The position numbers and the translations under genes were made by a program. From Pseudomonadota bacterium (lineage in GTDB: Bacteria > Pseudomonadota > Gammaproteobacteria > Burkholderiales > Rhodocyclaceae): a stretch of DNA of 36,121 bases. The stretch covers positions 1 to 36,121 of the forward strand of contig JAPLQT010000080.1 in assembly GCA_026399515.1 (NCBI GenBank). Reading direction: 5' to 3'. Of this stretch, positions 1 through 8,614 are shown piece after piece. Numbering within the stretch: the first letter of the stretch is position 1; the number at the start of each line of letters is the position of its first letter. The notes under the pieces were generated by a model. It ran no database searches. It was not told the DNA's origin and worked only from the letters and a program-made list of their open reading frames with translations.

Positions 1-923
<923 letters not shown>

Positions 924-995
924 CTATCCGCCCGGTGAGCTAAAGTTTCCGTATATCCGTTCGATATTGTAGTTACGTCTAATAGAGGGTGCGGC

Positions 996-2477
996 ATGCG
1001 GCTTGATAAAATTGCCATTTTAACGGCGCTGGCTGCGCTTTTGCCTACTATCGGCCACGCGGCCAACTGGCGTTCCGTCGTCGGCGACGCCAGCGAATAC
1101 GTCGAAATCGACAAGGATCGCATCGCCCGCATCGCGGATGGCAAGACCCTCGCCTGGAGCCGTCTGGTGCTCGGCCGCGAAATGCAGATCGGCGCGAGCC
1201 GCTATTCCGCGGTCGAAGCACTCAATCGTTACGATTGTGCAAACCATCGCTTCGCCACGCTCAAGCGCATCTATTTGCGGGGTGGCAGGCCGGTCAAGGA
1301 GGAAACCGTCGACTCCCCCAGGGAATTGGAGGCGACTCCCGACAGCGCAGACCACAAGTTACTCAGCGAAGCGTGCAAACCGCGTAACCTGAGCGAGGCC
1401 AGGAAACTCGCTGAGTCCACCGGAAAATCGACCGCGGATACGGCCAACGCCGAGGCAAAATCGGAGTCTGACACATCTCCCCAGGCAATGTATGCCGATA
1501 TGCGAACGGCCGGTGACGGCAAACGCGCCTCGGTGTATCAGGTGGAGGCAACCCCTCCCCCCGCCAAGATCAGCCTGCCCTCCAAGGCGGAACTCGAAGC
1601 TGCCGTCGCGGCGACTGAAAAGCCTCATGCCGCCGTCGCCGAAAAGACACCTGCCAAGGCAACCCAGACTCCGCCATCCCTCGTTCCGCCACGCACCCGC
1701 ACGTCGAGCGCGCCCTCTCAGGCGGATACCTACACCTATGTGCGCAACTCCAGCCGGGCCACACGCAAGAAGGCCACCCCCGTGGAAGAAGACCCCTACG
1801 CCCATGTCCATTGGGGTTATGAAGGCCTGGGCGCACCAGCCAACTGGGCCAAGTTGCAGAAGGACTATGCGACATGCGCCACCGGCAAGCGTCAATCGCC
1901 GATCGACATCCGCGACGGCATCCGCGTCGACCTGGAACCGATCAAGTTCAATTACAAGACCACCCTGTTCCGCATCATCAATAACGGGCATACGGTACAG
2001 GTCAATGTCGGCGCCGGCAGCACCATGACCGTAATGGGAAGGAAATTCGAACTGGTGCAACTGCATTTTCATCGGCCTTCCGAAGAACGCGTCGATGGCA
2101 TGGCCTTCGACATGGTGGTGCATCTGGTTCATAAGGATCTGGACAACCAGTTGGCGGTGATCGCCATACTCCTTGAACAAGGCAAGGAACAGCCCTTGAT
2201 CCAGTCGATATGGAATAATCTGCCGCTTGAAGTGAATCAGGAAGTCTCACCGACGGTGGCGATCGATTTGAATCGCCTACTTCCGGAAACTCGCACCTAC
2301 TGGACTTATATGGGATCGCTGACGACGCCACCCTGCACGGAGGACGTCATGTGGATCGTCTTCAAGCAGCCGGTTCCCGTCTCGGAGGAGCAGGTGGCCA
2401 TCTTCTCCCGCCTGTATCGCAACAACGCCCGGCCGATTCAAGCCCCCAACAACCGGATGATCAAGGAATCGCGCTAA
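996..2477 (+). CDS. Secreted alpha-carbonic anhydrase with N-terminal adhesin-E-like extension
   Basis: Predicted periplasmic or secreted zinc enzyme interconverting CO2 and bicarbonate. Residues 1-22 form a signal peptide ending G-H-A. Residues 23-130 resemble the surface-adhesin protein E type domain (W-R-S-V-V-G near the start, then Y-V-E-I-D-K-D-R-I, then W-S-R-L-V-L). Residues 130-265 are an Ala/Pro/Lys/Thr-rich linker. Residues 270-490 are an alpha-carbonic anhydrase: G-K-R-Q-S-P-I-D-I, proton-shuttle-type His332 in N-N-G-H-T-V, zinc ligands His357, His359 (H-F-H) and His376, and the S-L-T-T-P-P-C-T-E strand. Usual bacterial alpha enzymes have about 220-260 residues, so this 493-residue protein is roughly doubled. 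The ATG at 996 is preceded by an AGAGGG ribosome-binding site. The gene stands alone between divergent thiC and a terminator. Confidence 0.92.
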   Translation: MRLDKIAILTALAALLPTIGHAANWRSVVGDASEYVEIDKDRIARIADGKTLAWSRLVLGREMQIGASRYSAVEALNRYDCANHRFATLKRIYLRGGRPVKEETVDSPRELEATPDSADHKLLSEACKPRNLSEARKLAESTGKSTADTANAEAKSESDTSPQAMYADMRTAGDGKRASVYQVEATPPPAKISLPSKAELEAAVAATEKPHAAVAEKTPAKATQTPPSLVPPRTRTSSAPSQADTYTYVRNSSRATRKKATPVEEDPYAHVHWGYEGLGAPANWAKLQKDYATCATGKRQSPIDIRDGIRVDLEPIKFNYKTTLFRIINNGHTVQVNVGAGSTMTVMGRKFELVQLHFHRPSEERVDGMAFDMVVHLVHKDLDNQLAVIAILLEQGKEQPLIQSIWNNLPLEVNQEVSPTVAIDLNRLLPETRTYWTYMGSLTTPPCTEDVMWIVFKQPVPVSEEQVAIFSRLYRNNARPIQAPNNRMIKESR

Positions 2478-2499
2478 GCCTGATTTCCCTCTGTAATCC

Positions 2500-2528
2500 A
2501 AAAAAAACCGGCGTGTGCCGGTTTTTTT
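2500..2528 (+). terminator. Intrinsic terminator after the carbonic anhydrase gene
   Basis: An A-tract and the stem arm ACCGGC are followed by a GTGT loop, the complementary arm GCCGGT and a run of seven T. The flanking A and T tracts can extend the stem, so it may act in both directions. It separates the carbonic anhydrase gene from the tetR promoter, whose -35 box begins two bases later. Confidence 0.9.
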
Positions 2529-2529
2529 G

Positions 2530-2558
2530 TTGACAAATGTCGACCTCATCCATATATT
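2530..2558 (+). promoter_or_regulatory. Sigma-70-type promoter of the tetR-RND operon
   Basis: A perfect -35 box TTGACA (2530-2535) is separated by 17 bases from a -10 box TATATT (2553-2558, five of six matches to TATAAT). It lies directly after the terminator and 31 bases before the tetR start codon. The fit to consensus predicts strong transcription when not repressed. Confidence 0.85.
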
Positions 2559-2572
2559 ACTGACCAGTCAGT
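2559..2572. promoter_or_regulatory. Palindromic operator for the TetR repressor
   Basis: ACTGAC-CA-GTCAGT is a perfect inverted repeat with 6-base arms and a 2-base centre. It directly abuts the -10 box and covers the expected transcription start. A TetR dimer bound here would block RNA polymerase. Binding by the adjacent regulator is inferred from position; the symmetry is seen directly. Confidence 0.78.
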
Positions 2573-2589
2573 CATTAATGAGGTTGATC

Positions 2590-3267
2590 ATGGAAGATTC
2601 TCATCATTCAGGCGCCACGGGCCATGCCAAGACCACGGCCCGTCGCCGCAAGGAAGCCCGCCCCGGCGAATTGACCGCCGCCGCGTTGGCCTTGTTCGTC
2701 GAGCGCGGCTTCGCGGCAACCCGGCTGGACGACATCGCCGAACGCGCCGGGGTTTCCAAAGGCACCCTGTATCTTTATTTCGACAGCAAGGAAGCGCTGT
2801 TCAAGGCGGTGATCCAGGAAGGCATCGTGCCGGCGATCGAGGCCGGCGAAGCGCTGCTCAACGCCTTCCGCGACGATCCCGAGCGCCTGTTACGAGAAAT
2901 GCTCTTCGGCTGGTGGCAACTGCTGAGCTCGACGCCTCTCGGCGGGATACCCAAGCTGATGATCGCCGAAGGCGGAAATTTCCCTGAGGTCAATCAGTTC
3001 TATTTCGACGAGGTGATTACCCGCGCCCACCGCCTGTTCTACGCAGCGCTGGAACTCGGCGTGGCAAAAGGCGTGTTTCGTCCGGTGGATATCGAGGCGC
3101 AGATCCAGGTGATCCTCGCGCCGCTATTGATGCTGGCGATCTGGAAACACTCGTTTGCCTGTTGCGCGGGCGGCGAAGTCGCGCCGCAACGCTATCTCGA
3201 CGCCACCCTAGACCTGATCTTGAACGGCCTGCGCCAGCCCGGTCAAAAGGAGAACACCGATGAATAA
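2590..3267 (+). CDS. TetR/AcrR-family transcriptional repressor
   Basis: 225-residue regulator, probably controlling its own operon and the efflux genes behind it. An N-terminal helix-turn-helix is visible around residues 30-75: A-A-L-A-L-F-V-E-R-G-F, then T-R-L-D-D-I-A-E-R-A-G-V-S-K-G-T-L-Y-L-Y-F, then K-E-A-L-F, the canonical TetR pattern. The remainder is a helical ligand-binding domain with no recognisable specificity. The start at 2590 is preferred over upstream in-frame starts because a GAGG lies six bases before it and because upstream choices would begin inside the operator or promoter. The end overlaps the adaptor gene by 8 bases, indicating translational coupling. The inducing ligand cannot be read from sequence. 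Confidence 0.93.
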   Translation: MEDSHHSGATGHAKTTARRRKEARPGELTAAALALFVERGFAATRLDDIAERAGVSKGTLYLYFDSKEALFKAVIQEGIVPAIEAGEALLNAFRDDPERLLREMLFGWWQLLSSTPLGGIPKLMIAEGGNFPEVNQFYFDEVITRAHRLFYAALELGVAKGVFRPVDIEAQIQVILAPLLMLAIWKHSFACCAGGEVAPQRYLDATLDLILNGLRQPGQKENTDE

Positions 3268-4351
3268 ACCGACCTTGACCATACTCTCCGCCCTGATCGC
3301 AACCACGCTCGCCGCTTGCGGCGGCGGCCAGGAGCATGTTGAGACATTGCGCCCGGCGCTGGTGATCCAGGTGCAGCCGAAAGCCGATGCGGATCGCAGC
3401 GTGTATTCCGGCGAGATACGAGCGCGCCACGAGGCCGACCTGGCGTTCCGCATCGCCGGCAAGCTGATCGCACGCCAGGTCGAGATCGGCAGCGTGGTAA
3501 AGGCCGGCGACGTGCTGGCGCGCCTCGATCCGGCCGATTCGGCGCTGAACGCCGATGCGGCCCGGGCGCAGGCCGCCGCCGGCGAAACCGACTACCGTTA
3601 CGCCAAGGCGGAACTTGATCGCTACGCGTCGTTGCTGGAAAAAAAGTTCATCAGCCAGGCGGTGTATGACGCCAAGCTGAATGCCTACAATGCCGCCAAG
3701 GCTCGCTTTGAGCAGGCCGACTCGCAGGCGACGGTGGCCGGCAACCAGGCCGGCTACGCCACCCTGCGCGCCGACCGGGCAGGCGTGATCACCGCGGTCA
3801 ACGCCGACCCCGGACAAGTCGTCGCCGCCGGACAGGCGGTGTTCAAGCTGGCGCAACCGGAAGAAAAAGAAGTCGTCGTCGCCGTGCCGGAAAACCGGCT
3901 GGCCGAACTGCGCGCCTCGCCCGAGGCGGCGATCCGCCTATGGGCCGATCCCGCCAAGATCTATCGCGGCAAGGTACGAGAAATAGCCCCCAGCGCCGAC
4001 GCCGCCACGCGAACCTTCCTCGTCAAGCTCAGCGTACTCGAAGCCGGCCCCGAAGTCCGTTTGGGGATGACCGCCAACGTGCTGTTCAACGGCGCCGCCG
4101 CGCCCTCGGTGCTATTGCCGCTGGCGGCGGTCACGCAGAAGGACGGCCAGGCATCGGTATGGGTGGTCGAAGGCGCCGACAACAAGGTCGCCCCGCGACT
4201 GGTGAAAATCGGCAGATATGGCGAAAACGGCGTGGCAATATTGAGCGGGCTGAATGCCGGCGAACGCGTCGTGACCGCGGGCGTACACAAGCTGCTGCCG
4301 GGGCAGGCTGTGCGTCCTCTGCTGCAAGCCGTCACGACCGTTCAGCCATGA
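3260..4351 (+). CDS. RND efflux periplasmic adaptor (membrane fusion lipoprotein)
   Basis: 363-residue HlyD/AcrA-type adaptor that would bridge the inner-membrane pump and an outer-membrane channel. The N-terminus is a lipoprotein signal with a lipobox-like L-A-A-C (Cys19), so it is probably anchored by acylation. A split lipoyl/barrel-sandwich domain is seen: F-R-I-A-G-K-L near residue 63 and A-D-R-A-G-V-I-T-A-V near residue 172, with an alpha-helical hairpin rich in Ala, Lys and Glu between them (about 90-160). Beta-barrel and membrane-proximal segments follow. It lies between tetR (8-base overlap) and the pump gene (ATGA overlap at 4348). No channel gene is in this operon; the TolC-type gene at 8615 is a possible partner (inference). 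Confidence 0.92.
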   Translation: MNKPTLTILSALIATTLAACGGGQEHVETLRPALVIQVQPKADADRSVYSGEIRARHEADLAFRIAGKLIARQVEIGSVVKAGDVLARLDPADSALNADAARAQAAAGETDYRYAKAELDRYASLLEKKFISQAVYDAKLNAYNAAKARFEQADSQATVAGNQAGYATLRADRAGVITAVNADPGQVVAAGQAVFKLAQPEEKEVVVAVPENRLAELRASPEAAIRLWADPAKIYRGKVREIAPSADAATRTFLVKLSVLEAGPEVRLGMTANVLFNGAAAPSVLLPLAAVTQKDGQASVWVVEGADNKVAPRLVKIGRYGENGVAILSGLNAGERVVTAGVHKLLPGQAVRPLLQAVTTVQP

Positions 4352-7300
4352 ATCGCATCAATCTTTCCGAGTGGGCGCTGACCCATCGGCCTTTCGTGCT
4401 GTTCGTCATGCTGGCGCTGGCGATCATCGGAACCATGTCTTATTCGCACCTCGGTCAGTCCGAAGACCCACCGTTCACCTTCAAGGTGATGGTGGTACGC
4501 ACCCAGTGGTCGGGGGCTACGGCGCAGGAGATGGAGCAGCAGGTCACCGAGCGCATCGAAAAGAAATTGCAGGAGACACCCAACATCGATTTGCTGCGCA
4601 GTTATTCGAAGCCCGGCGAGTCTATGGTGTTCGTCCAGTTGAAAGACTCGACCCCGCCCGCCGACGTGCAGGGCATCTGGTACCAAGTGCGTAAGAAGGT
4701 CGGCGACATCCGCCAGACCCTGCCGGCGGGCATCAGCGGCCCTTATTTCAACGACGAGTTCGGCGAGACGCTCGGGAATCTGTATGCCCTGACCGGCGAG
4801 GGTTTCAGTTATGCCCAACTCAGGGAGTATGCCGAGAAGATACGGCTCGACTTGTTGCGCGTCAAGGACGTGGCCAAGGTCGAACTGATCGGCGACCAGG
4901 ACGAGAAGATCTTCATCGAGCTTTCCAACCCCAAGCTCGCGACGCTCGGCATCGACATGCAGCTCATCCTCACGGCCTTGCAGCAGCAGAACGCCAAGCT
5001 GCCGGCCGGGGCCTTCGAGACCACCAGCGACAAGATCTACCTGCGGCCGAATGGCGATTTCGATTCCGTCGACAGCCTGCGCAATGCCACCATCCGCGCC
5101 GGCGGACGCCAGTTCCGCCTCGGCGATATCGCCCGCGTGTATCGCGGTTATGTCGATCCGCCGACCAGCAAGATGCGCTACATGACCCGCGAGGCGGTCG
5201 GCATCGGCGCCTCGATGGCCAAGGGTGGCGACATCATCGAACTGGGCCGCAACCTCGAACTCGAAGTGGCACGCATCCAGGGCGAACTGCCGGTGGGCCT
5301 CGAACTGCATCAGGTATCGAGCCAGCCCAAGGCGGTATCGCGCTCGGTAAATGAATTCGTGCGCACGCTGGCGGAGGCAGTGGTGATCGTGCTACTGGTC
5401 AGCTTCTTCAGCCTCGGCCTGCGCACCGGCTTGGTGGTGGCCTTGACGATACCGCTGGTGCTGGCGGCGACTTTTCTCAGCATGCGCCTGTTGGGCATCG
5501 GCCTGCACAAGATTTCGCTCGGCGCCCTGGTACTGTCGCTGGGACTGCTGGTCGATGACGCTATCATCGCCGTGGAGATGATGGCGATCAAGATGGAACA
5601 GGGCTGGGACCGCGTCAAGGCGGCCAGTTTCGCCTACACCAGCACGGCCTTCCCGATGCTGACCGGCACCCTGGTGACGGCCGCCGGCTTCCTGCCAATC
5701 GCCACCGCCGAGTCGAGCACCGGCGAATATACCCGCTCGATTTTCCAGGTGACGGTGATCGCGCTGTTGATCTCCTGGGTGGCGGCGGTGGTTTTCGTCC
5801 CTTATCTGGGAAACATACTGCTGCCGGATTTCAAGAAGAAGAACGGCCACTCGCACGAAGGCATCGACGAACACGCGGTATACCGCAAGCCCTTCTACCT
5901 GCGTTTCCGCCGCCTGGTCGAATGGTGCGTGCGCCACCGCAAACTCACCATCGCCGCGACGGTGATCATTTTCGGACTGTCGGTGTTCGGCTTCGGTTTC
6001 GTCCAGCAGCAGTTCTTCCCCGCTTCGACCCGGCCGGAGCTGCTGGTCGATCTGCGCCTGGCCGAGGGATCCTCGATGGCCGCAACGGAAGCCCAGGTCC
6101 GCAAGCTGGAGGCGATTCTCGCCAAGGAATCCGGCATCGAGAACTACGTCGCCTATGTCGGCGCCGGCAGCCCGCGATTCTACCTCTCGCTCGACCAGCA
6201 ACTGGCGCAGAGCAACTTCGCACAGTTTGTCATCCTGACCAAAGGGCTGGAAGAGCGCGAGGCGCTGCGTACACGGCTGATCGCGCTGTTCGACAACGAC
6301 TTCACCGAGTTGCGCGGCGTCATCAACCGGCTGGAAAACGGTCCGCCGGTGGGCTTCCCGGTGCAGTTCCGCGTCTCCGGCCCGGATATCCCGACGATCC
6401 GCGGCATCGCCGCCGAGGTGGCGCAGAAACTGCGGGAGAACCCGAATCTCGACAGCGTGCAGTTCGACTGGAACGAGCCCTCCAAGGTCATCCGCCTCGA
6501 CATCGACCAGGACAAGGCGCGCCTGCTGGGCCTCAGCTCGGCGGATATTTCGGCGTTTCTCAACAACTCGCTCAACGGCTACAGCGTCACCTATTACCGC
6601 GAACGCGACCAATTGGTCGAGGTGCTGCTGCGCGGCGCACCCGAGGAACGAGCCCATCTGTCGCTGTTCGCCGACCTGGCGATCCCGACGCGCACTGGCA
6701 GGAGCGTGCCGCTATCTCAGATCGCCCGCGTTTCCTACGGCTTCGAGGAAGGCGTGATCTGGCGCCGCAACCGCCTGCCGACCATCACGGTGCGCGCCAA
6801 CGTGTATGGCAACATCCAGGCACCGGTGGTGACCGGCCAGGTGCTGCCAACCCTGGAGCCGATCCGCGCCAAACTGCCGCCCGGCTACCTGCTGGAAACC
6901 GGCGGCGCGGTGGAGGAAAGTGCCAAGGGCGGCGCCTCGGTCGCCGCCGGCGTGCCGCTGTTCATCCTGGCCGTGCTGACGGCATTGATGCTGCAACTGC
7001 ACAGCTTCAGCCGCACTTTCCTGGTGATGCTGACGGCGCCGCTCGGCCTGATCGGGGTGACGCTGTTCCTGCTGGTATTCAATGTTCCCTTCGGCTTCGT
7101 CGCGATGCTCGGCACCATCGCGCTTGCCGGCATGATCATGCGCAACTCGGTGATCCTGGTGGATCAGATCGAACAGGACGAGGAGGCCGGGAAGAGCAGC
7201 TGGGAGGCGATCATCGATTCGACCGTGCGGCGTTTCCGACCCATCGTGCTGACCGCACTGGCCGCGATCCTGGCCATGATTCCGCTGACGCGTAGCACCT

Positions 7301-7440
7301 TCTTCGGGCCGATGGCGGTGGCCATCATGGGCGGCCTGGTCGTCGCCACCATCCTGACTTTGCTGTTCCTGCCGGCGCTTTATGCCGCCTGGTTTGGCGT
7401 CAAGGAGGAAAGACCCGAAGCACTGGATGCCCGCCACTGA
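4348..7440 (+). CDS. RND-family multidrug efflux pump, inner-membrane permease
   Basis: 1030-residue proton-driven exporter of the AcrB/HAE-1 type, the usual length of the family. TM1 lies near residues 15-32 (V-L-F-V-M-L-A-L-A-I-I-G). Two large periplasmic loops follow TM1 and TM7. The central membrane block contains L-L-V-D-D-A-I-I-A-V-E in TM4 (near residue 400), where paired aspartates relay protons. The second half repeats the fold and ends with G-P-M-A-V-A-I-M-G-G-L-V-V-A-T. The ATG at 4348 overlaps the adaptor stop codon as ATGA, which fixes the start; the reading frame is open further upstream but that part is antisense-like read-through of the adaptor gene. Gene order and protein type resemble TriC/MexB-like pumps. 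The substrate is unknown. Confidence 0.95.
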   Translation: MNRINLSEWALTHRPFVLFVMLALAIIGTMSYSHLGQSEDPPFTFKVMVVRTQWSGATAQEMEQQVTERIEKKLQETPNIDLLRSYSKPGESMVFVQLKDSTPPADVQGIWYQVRKKVGDIRQTLPAGISGPYFNDEFGETLGNLYALTGEGFSYAQLREYAEKIRLDLLRVKDVAKVELIGDQDEKIFIELSNPKLATLGIDMQLILTALQQQNAKLPAGAFETTSDKIYLRPNGDFDSVDSLRNATIRAGGRQFRLGDIARVYRGYVDPPTSKMRYMTREAVGIGASMAKGGDIIELGRNLELEVARIQGELPVGLELHQVSSQPKAVSRSVNEFVRTLAEAVVIVLLVSFFSLGLRTGLVVALTIPLVLAATFLSMRLLGIGLHKISLGALVLSLGLLVDDAIIAVEMMAIKMEQGWDRVKAASFAYTSTAFPMLTGTLVTAAGFLPIATAESSTGEYTRSIFQVTVIALLISWVAAVVFVPYLGNILLPDFKKKNGHSHEGIDEHAVYRKPFYLRFRRLVEWCVRHRKLTIAATVIIFGLSVFGFGFVQQQFFPASTRPELLVDLRLAEGSSMAATEAQVRKLEAILAKESGIENYVAYVGAGSPRFYLSLDQQLAQSNFAQFVILTKGLEEREALRTRLIALFDNDFTELRGVINRLENGPPVGFPVQFRVSGPDIPTIRGIAAEVAQKLRENPNLDSVQFDWNEPSKVIRLDIDQDKARLLGLSSADISAFLNNSLNGYSVTYYRERDQLVEVLLRGAPEERAHLSLFADLAIPTRTGRSVPLSQIARVSYGFEEGVIWRRNRLPTITVRANVYGNIQAPVVTGQVLPTLEPIRAKLPPGYLLETGGAVEESAKGGASVAAGVPLFILAVLTALMLQLHSFSRTFLVMLTAPLGLIGVTLFLLVFNVPFGFVAMLGTIALAGMIMRNSVILVDQIEQDEEAGKSSWEAIIDSTVRRFRPIVLTALAAILAMIPLTRSTFFGPMAVAIMGGLVVATILTLLFLPALYAAWFGVKEERPEALDARH

Positions 7441-7606
7441 CGTGAACATCGACCGGCTCATCGCGCCTAAAGGCAATTCGCGCAGATCCCCATGCAATTC
7501 GTCGCAAGCCCGCGAAGGAATGGGCGGAGTGCAGGTAGACTAGAATGCATGCTTTCCTGGCCTTAGCTATATTAATGTATACTAATATTCAATCTGGAGA
7601 AATTGC
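7441..7606 (+). other. Intergenic region before pcm, weak promoter signs only
   Basis: 166 bases with no credible gene. A TATACT box at 7578-7583 in an AT-rich patch could be a -10 element for the downstream gene, but no good -35 box is found at the right spacing. No convincing terminator hairpin with a T-tract follows the pump gene. Confidence 0.4.
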
Positions 7607-8260
7607 ATGAATCTCGAACAAGCCCGCTTCAACATGATCGAACAACAGATACGTCCCTGGGAAGTCAGCGACCAGGGGGTGCTCGACCTGCTCTTCGTCG
7701 TCAAGCGCGAGGAGTTTGTTCCCCAGGCCTATCGCCTGCTGGCGTTCGCCGACATCGAGATCCCGCTGGGCCATGATGCCTGCATGCTTCCGCCGCGGAT
7801 CGAAGCGCATGCCCTGCAGGCATTGCACGTCGGCAAGACCGACAAGGTACTGGAGATCGGCAGCGGCTCGGGCTACATGGCGGCATTGCTGGCCGCGCAT
7901 GCGTCGCACGTCTGGAGCGTGGACATCGTCCCGGAGTTGACGGAGATGGCGCGGGCCAATCTCAAGCGCCAGGATATCGGCAATGTCACGCTGGAAACCG
8001 GCGATGCGGTCCTCGGCTGGCCGGCCCATGGTCCCTATGATGTCATCATGGTTTCGGGAAGCGTGCCGTTCGTGCCGCCGGAGCTGCTGGCCCAACTCAG
8101 GGTCGGAGGCCGGCTGTTCGCCATCGTCGGAGAAACGCCGGCGATGCAAGCGCAACTGATCGTTCGAACCGGAGACGACGCATACACCAGCGCCAGCCTG
8201 TTCGAGACGGTAGTACCTGCCCTGGCCAACGCGCCTCAGCCGGCCCGGTTCGCCTTCTGA
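7607..8260 (+). CDS. pcm: Protein-L-isoaspartate O-methyltransferase family protein
   Basis: 217-residue SAM-dependent methyltransferase of the Pcm family, which repairs isoaspartyl residues in damaged proteins. Residues 1-75 are the N-terminal part (M-I-E-Q-Q-I-R-P-W, F-V-P-Q-A-Y-R). The SAM-binding motif V-L-E-I-G-S-G-S-G-Y lies at about residues 82-91, V-D-I-V-P-E-L near 105, and P-Y-D-V-I-M-V-S-G-S near 145. The start ATG has a GGAG ribosome-binding site. It leads a likely operon with a rhodanese gene (5-base gap) and a TolC-type gene; this arrangement upstream of waaA is common in betaproteobacteria. Some members in this neighbourhood have diverged from classical Pcm, so the substrate is less certain than the family. 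Confidence 0.88.
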   Translation: MNLEQARFNMIEQQIRPWEVSDQGVLDLLFVVKREEFVPQAYRLLAFADIEIPLGHDACMLPPRIEAHALQALHVGKTDKVLEIGSGSGYMAALLAAHASHVWSVDIVPELTEMARANLKRQDIGNVTLETGDAVLGWPAHGPYDVIMVSGSVPFVPPELLAQLRVGGRLFAIVGETPAMQAQLIVRTGDDAYTSASLFETVVPALANAPQPARFAF

Positions 8261-8265
8261 GGACC

Positions 8266-8598
8266 ATGCAGCAGATCAGTGCGCCTCAACTCAAATCATG
8301 GCTCGACGAATGTGCCGCCGGAACCCGGGTCGCGCCGCACCTGCTCGATATACGCGAGCCGTGGGAGTTCGAGGTGTGCCGCATTCCGGATGCCAAATTG
8401 ATGCCGATGCGCAGCGTTCCGGCACGGTTCGCGGAACTCGACCGGGACGCCGACACTGTGGTGATCTGCCACCACGGCGCGCGCAGTTATCAGGTCGCGT
8501 TGTTTCTTGAGCAGCAGGGGTTTTCGAATATATTGAATTTATACGGTGGTGTCGCCGCCTGGTCGCAGCAGGTGGACACCGCTATGCCAACGTATTGA
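8266..8598 (+). CDS. Single-domain rhodanese-like protein
   Basis: 110-residue cytoplasmic protein of the GlpE/PspE size class, which transfers sulfane sulfur through a cysteine persulfide. Features: L-L-D-I-R-E-P-W-E-F near residue 26, and the active-site loop C-H-H-G-A-R-S beginning at Cys68, followed by G-G-V-A-A-W near the C-terminus. There is no signal peptide. GAGG lies just before the ATG and only five bases separate it from pcm. Its role in the pcm–tolC operon is unknown. Confidence 0.9.
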   Translation: MQQISAPQLKSWLDECAAGTRVAPHLLDIREPWEFEVCRIPDAKLMPMRSVPARFAELDRDADTVVICHHGARSYQVALFLEQQGFSNILNLYGGVAAWSQQVDTAMPTY

Positions 8599-8614
8599 GA
8601 AATAGGAGTCGGTC

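Noticed and set aside
3940-4347. Upstream extension of the RND pump reading frame
   Set aside because: It overlaps the adaptor gene out of frame; the ATGA overlap at 4348 and the normal pump N-terminus fix the start.
5392-6657. 421-codon minus-strand frame inside the RND pump gene
   Set aside because: Shadow of the pump gene with no domain or start signal.
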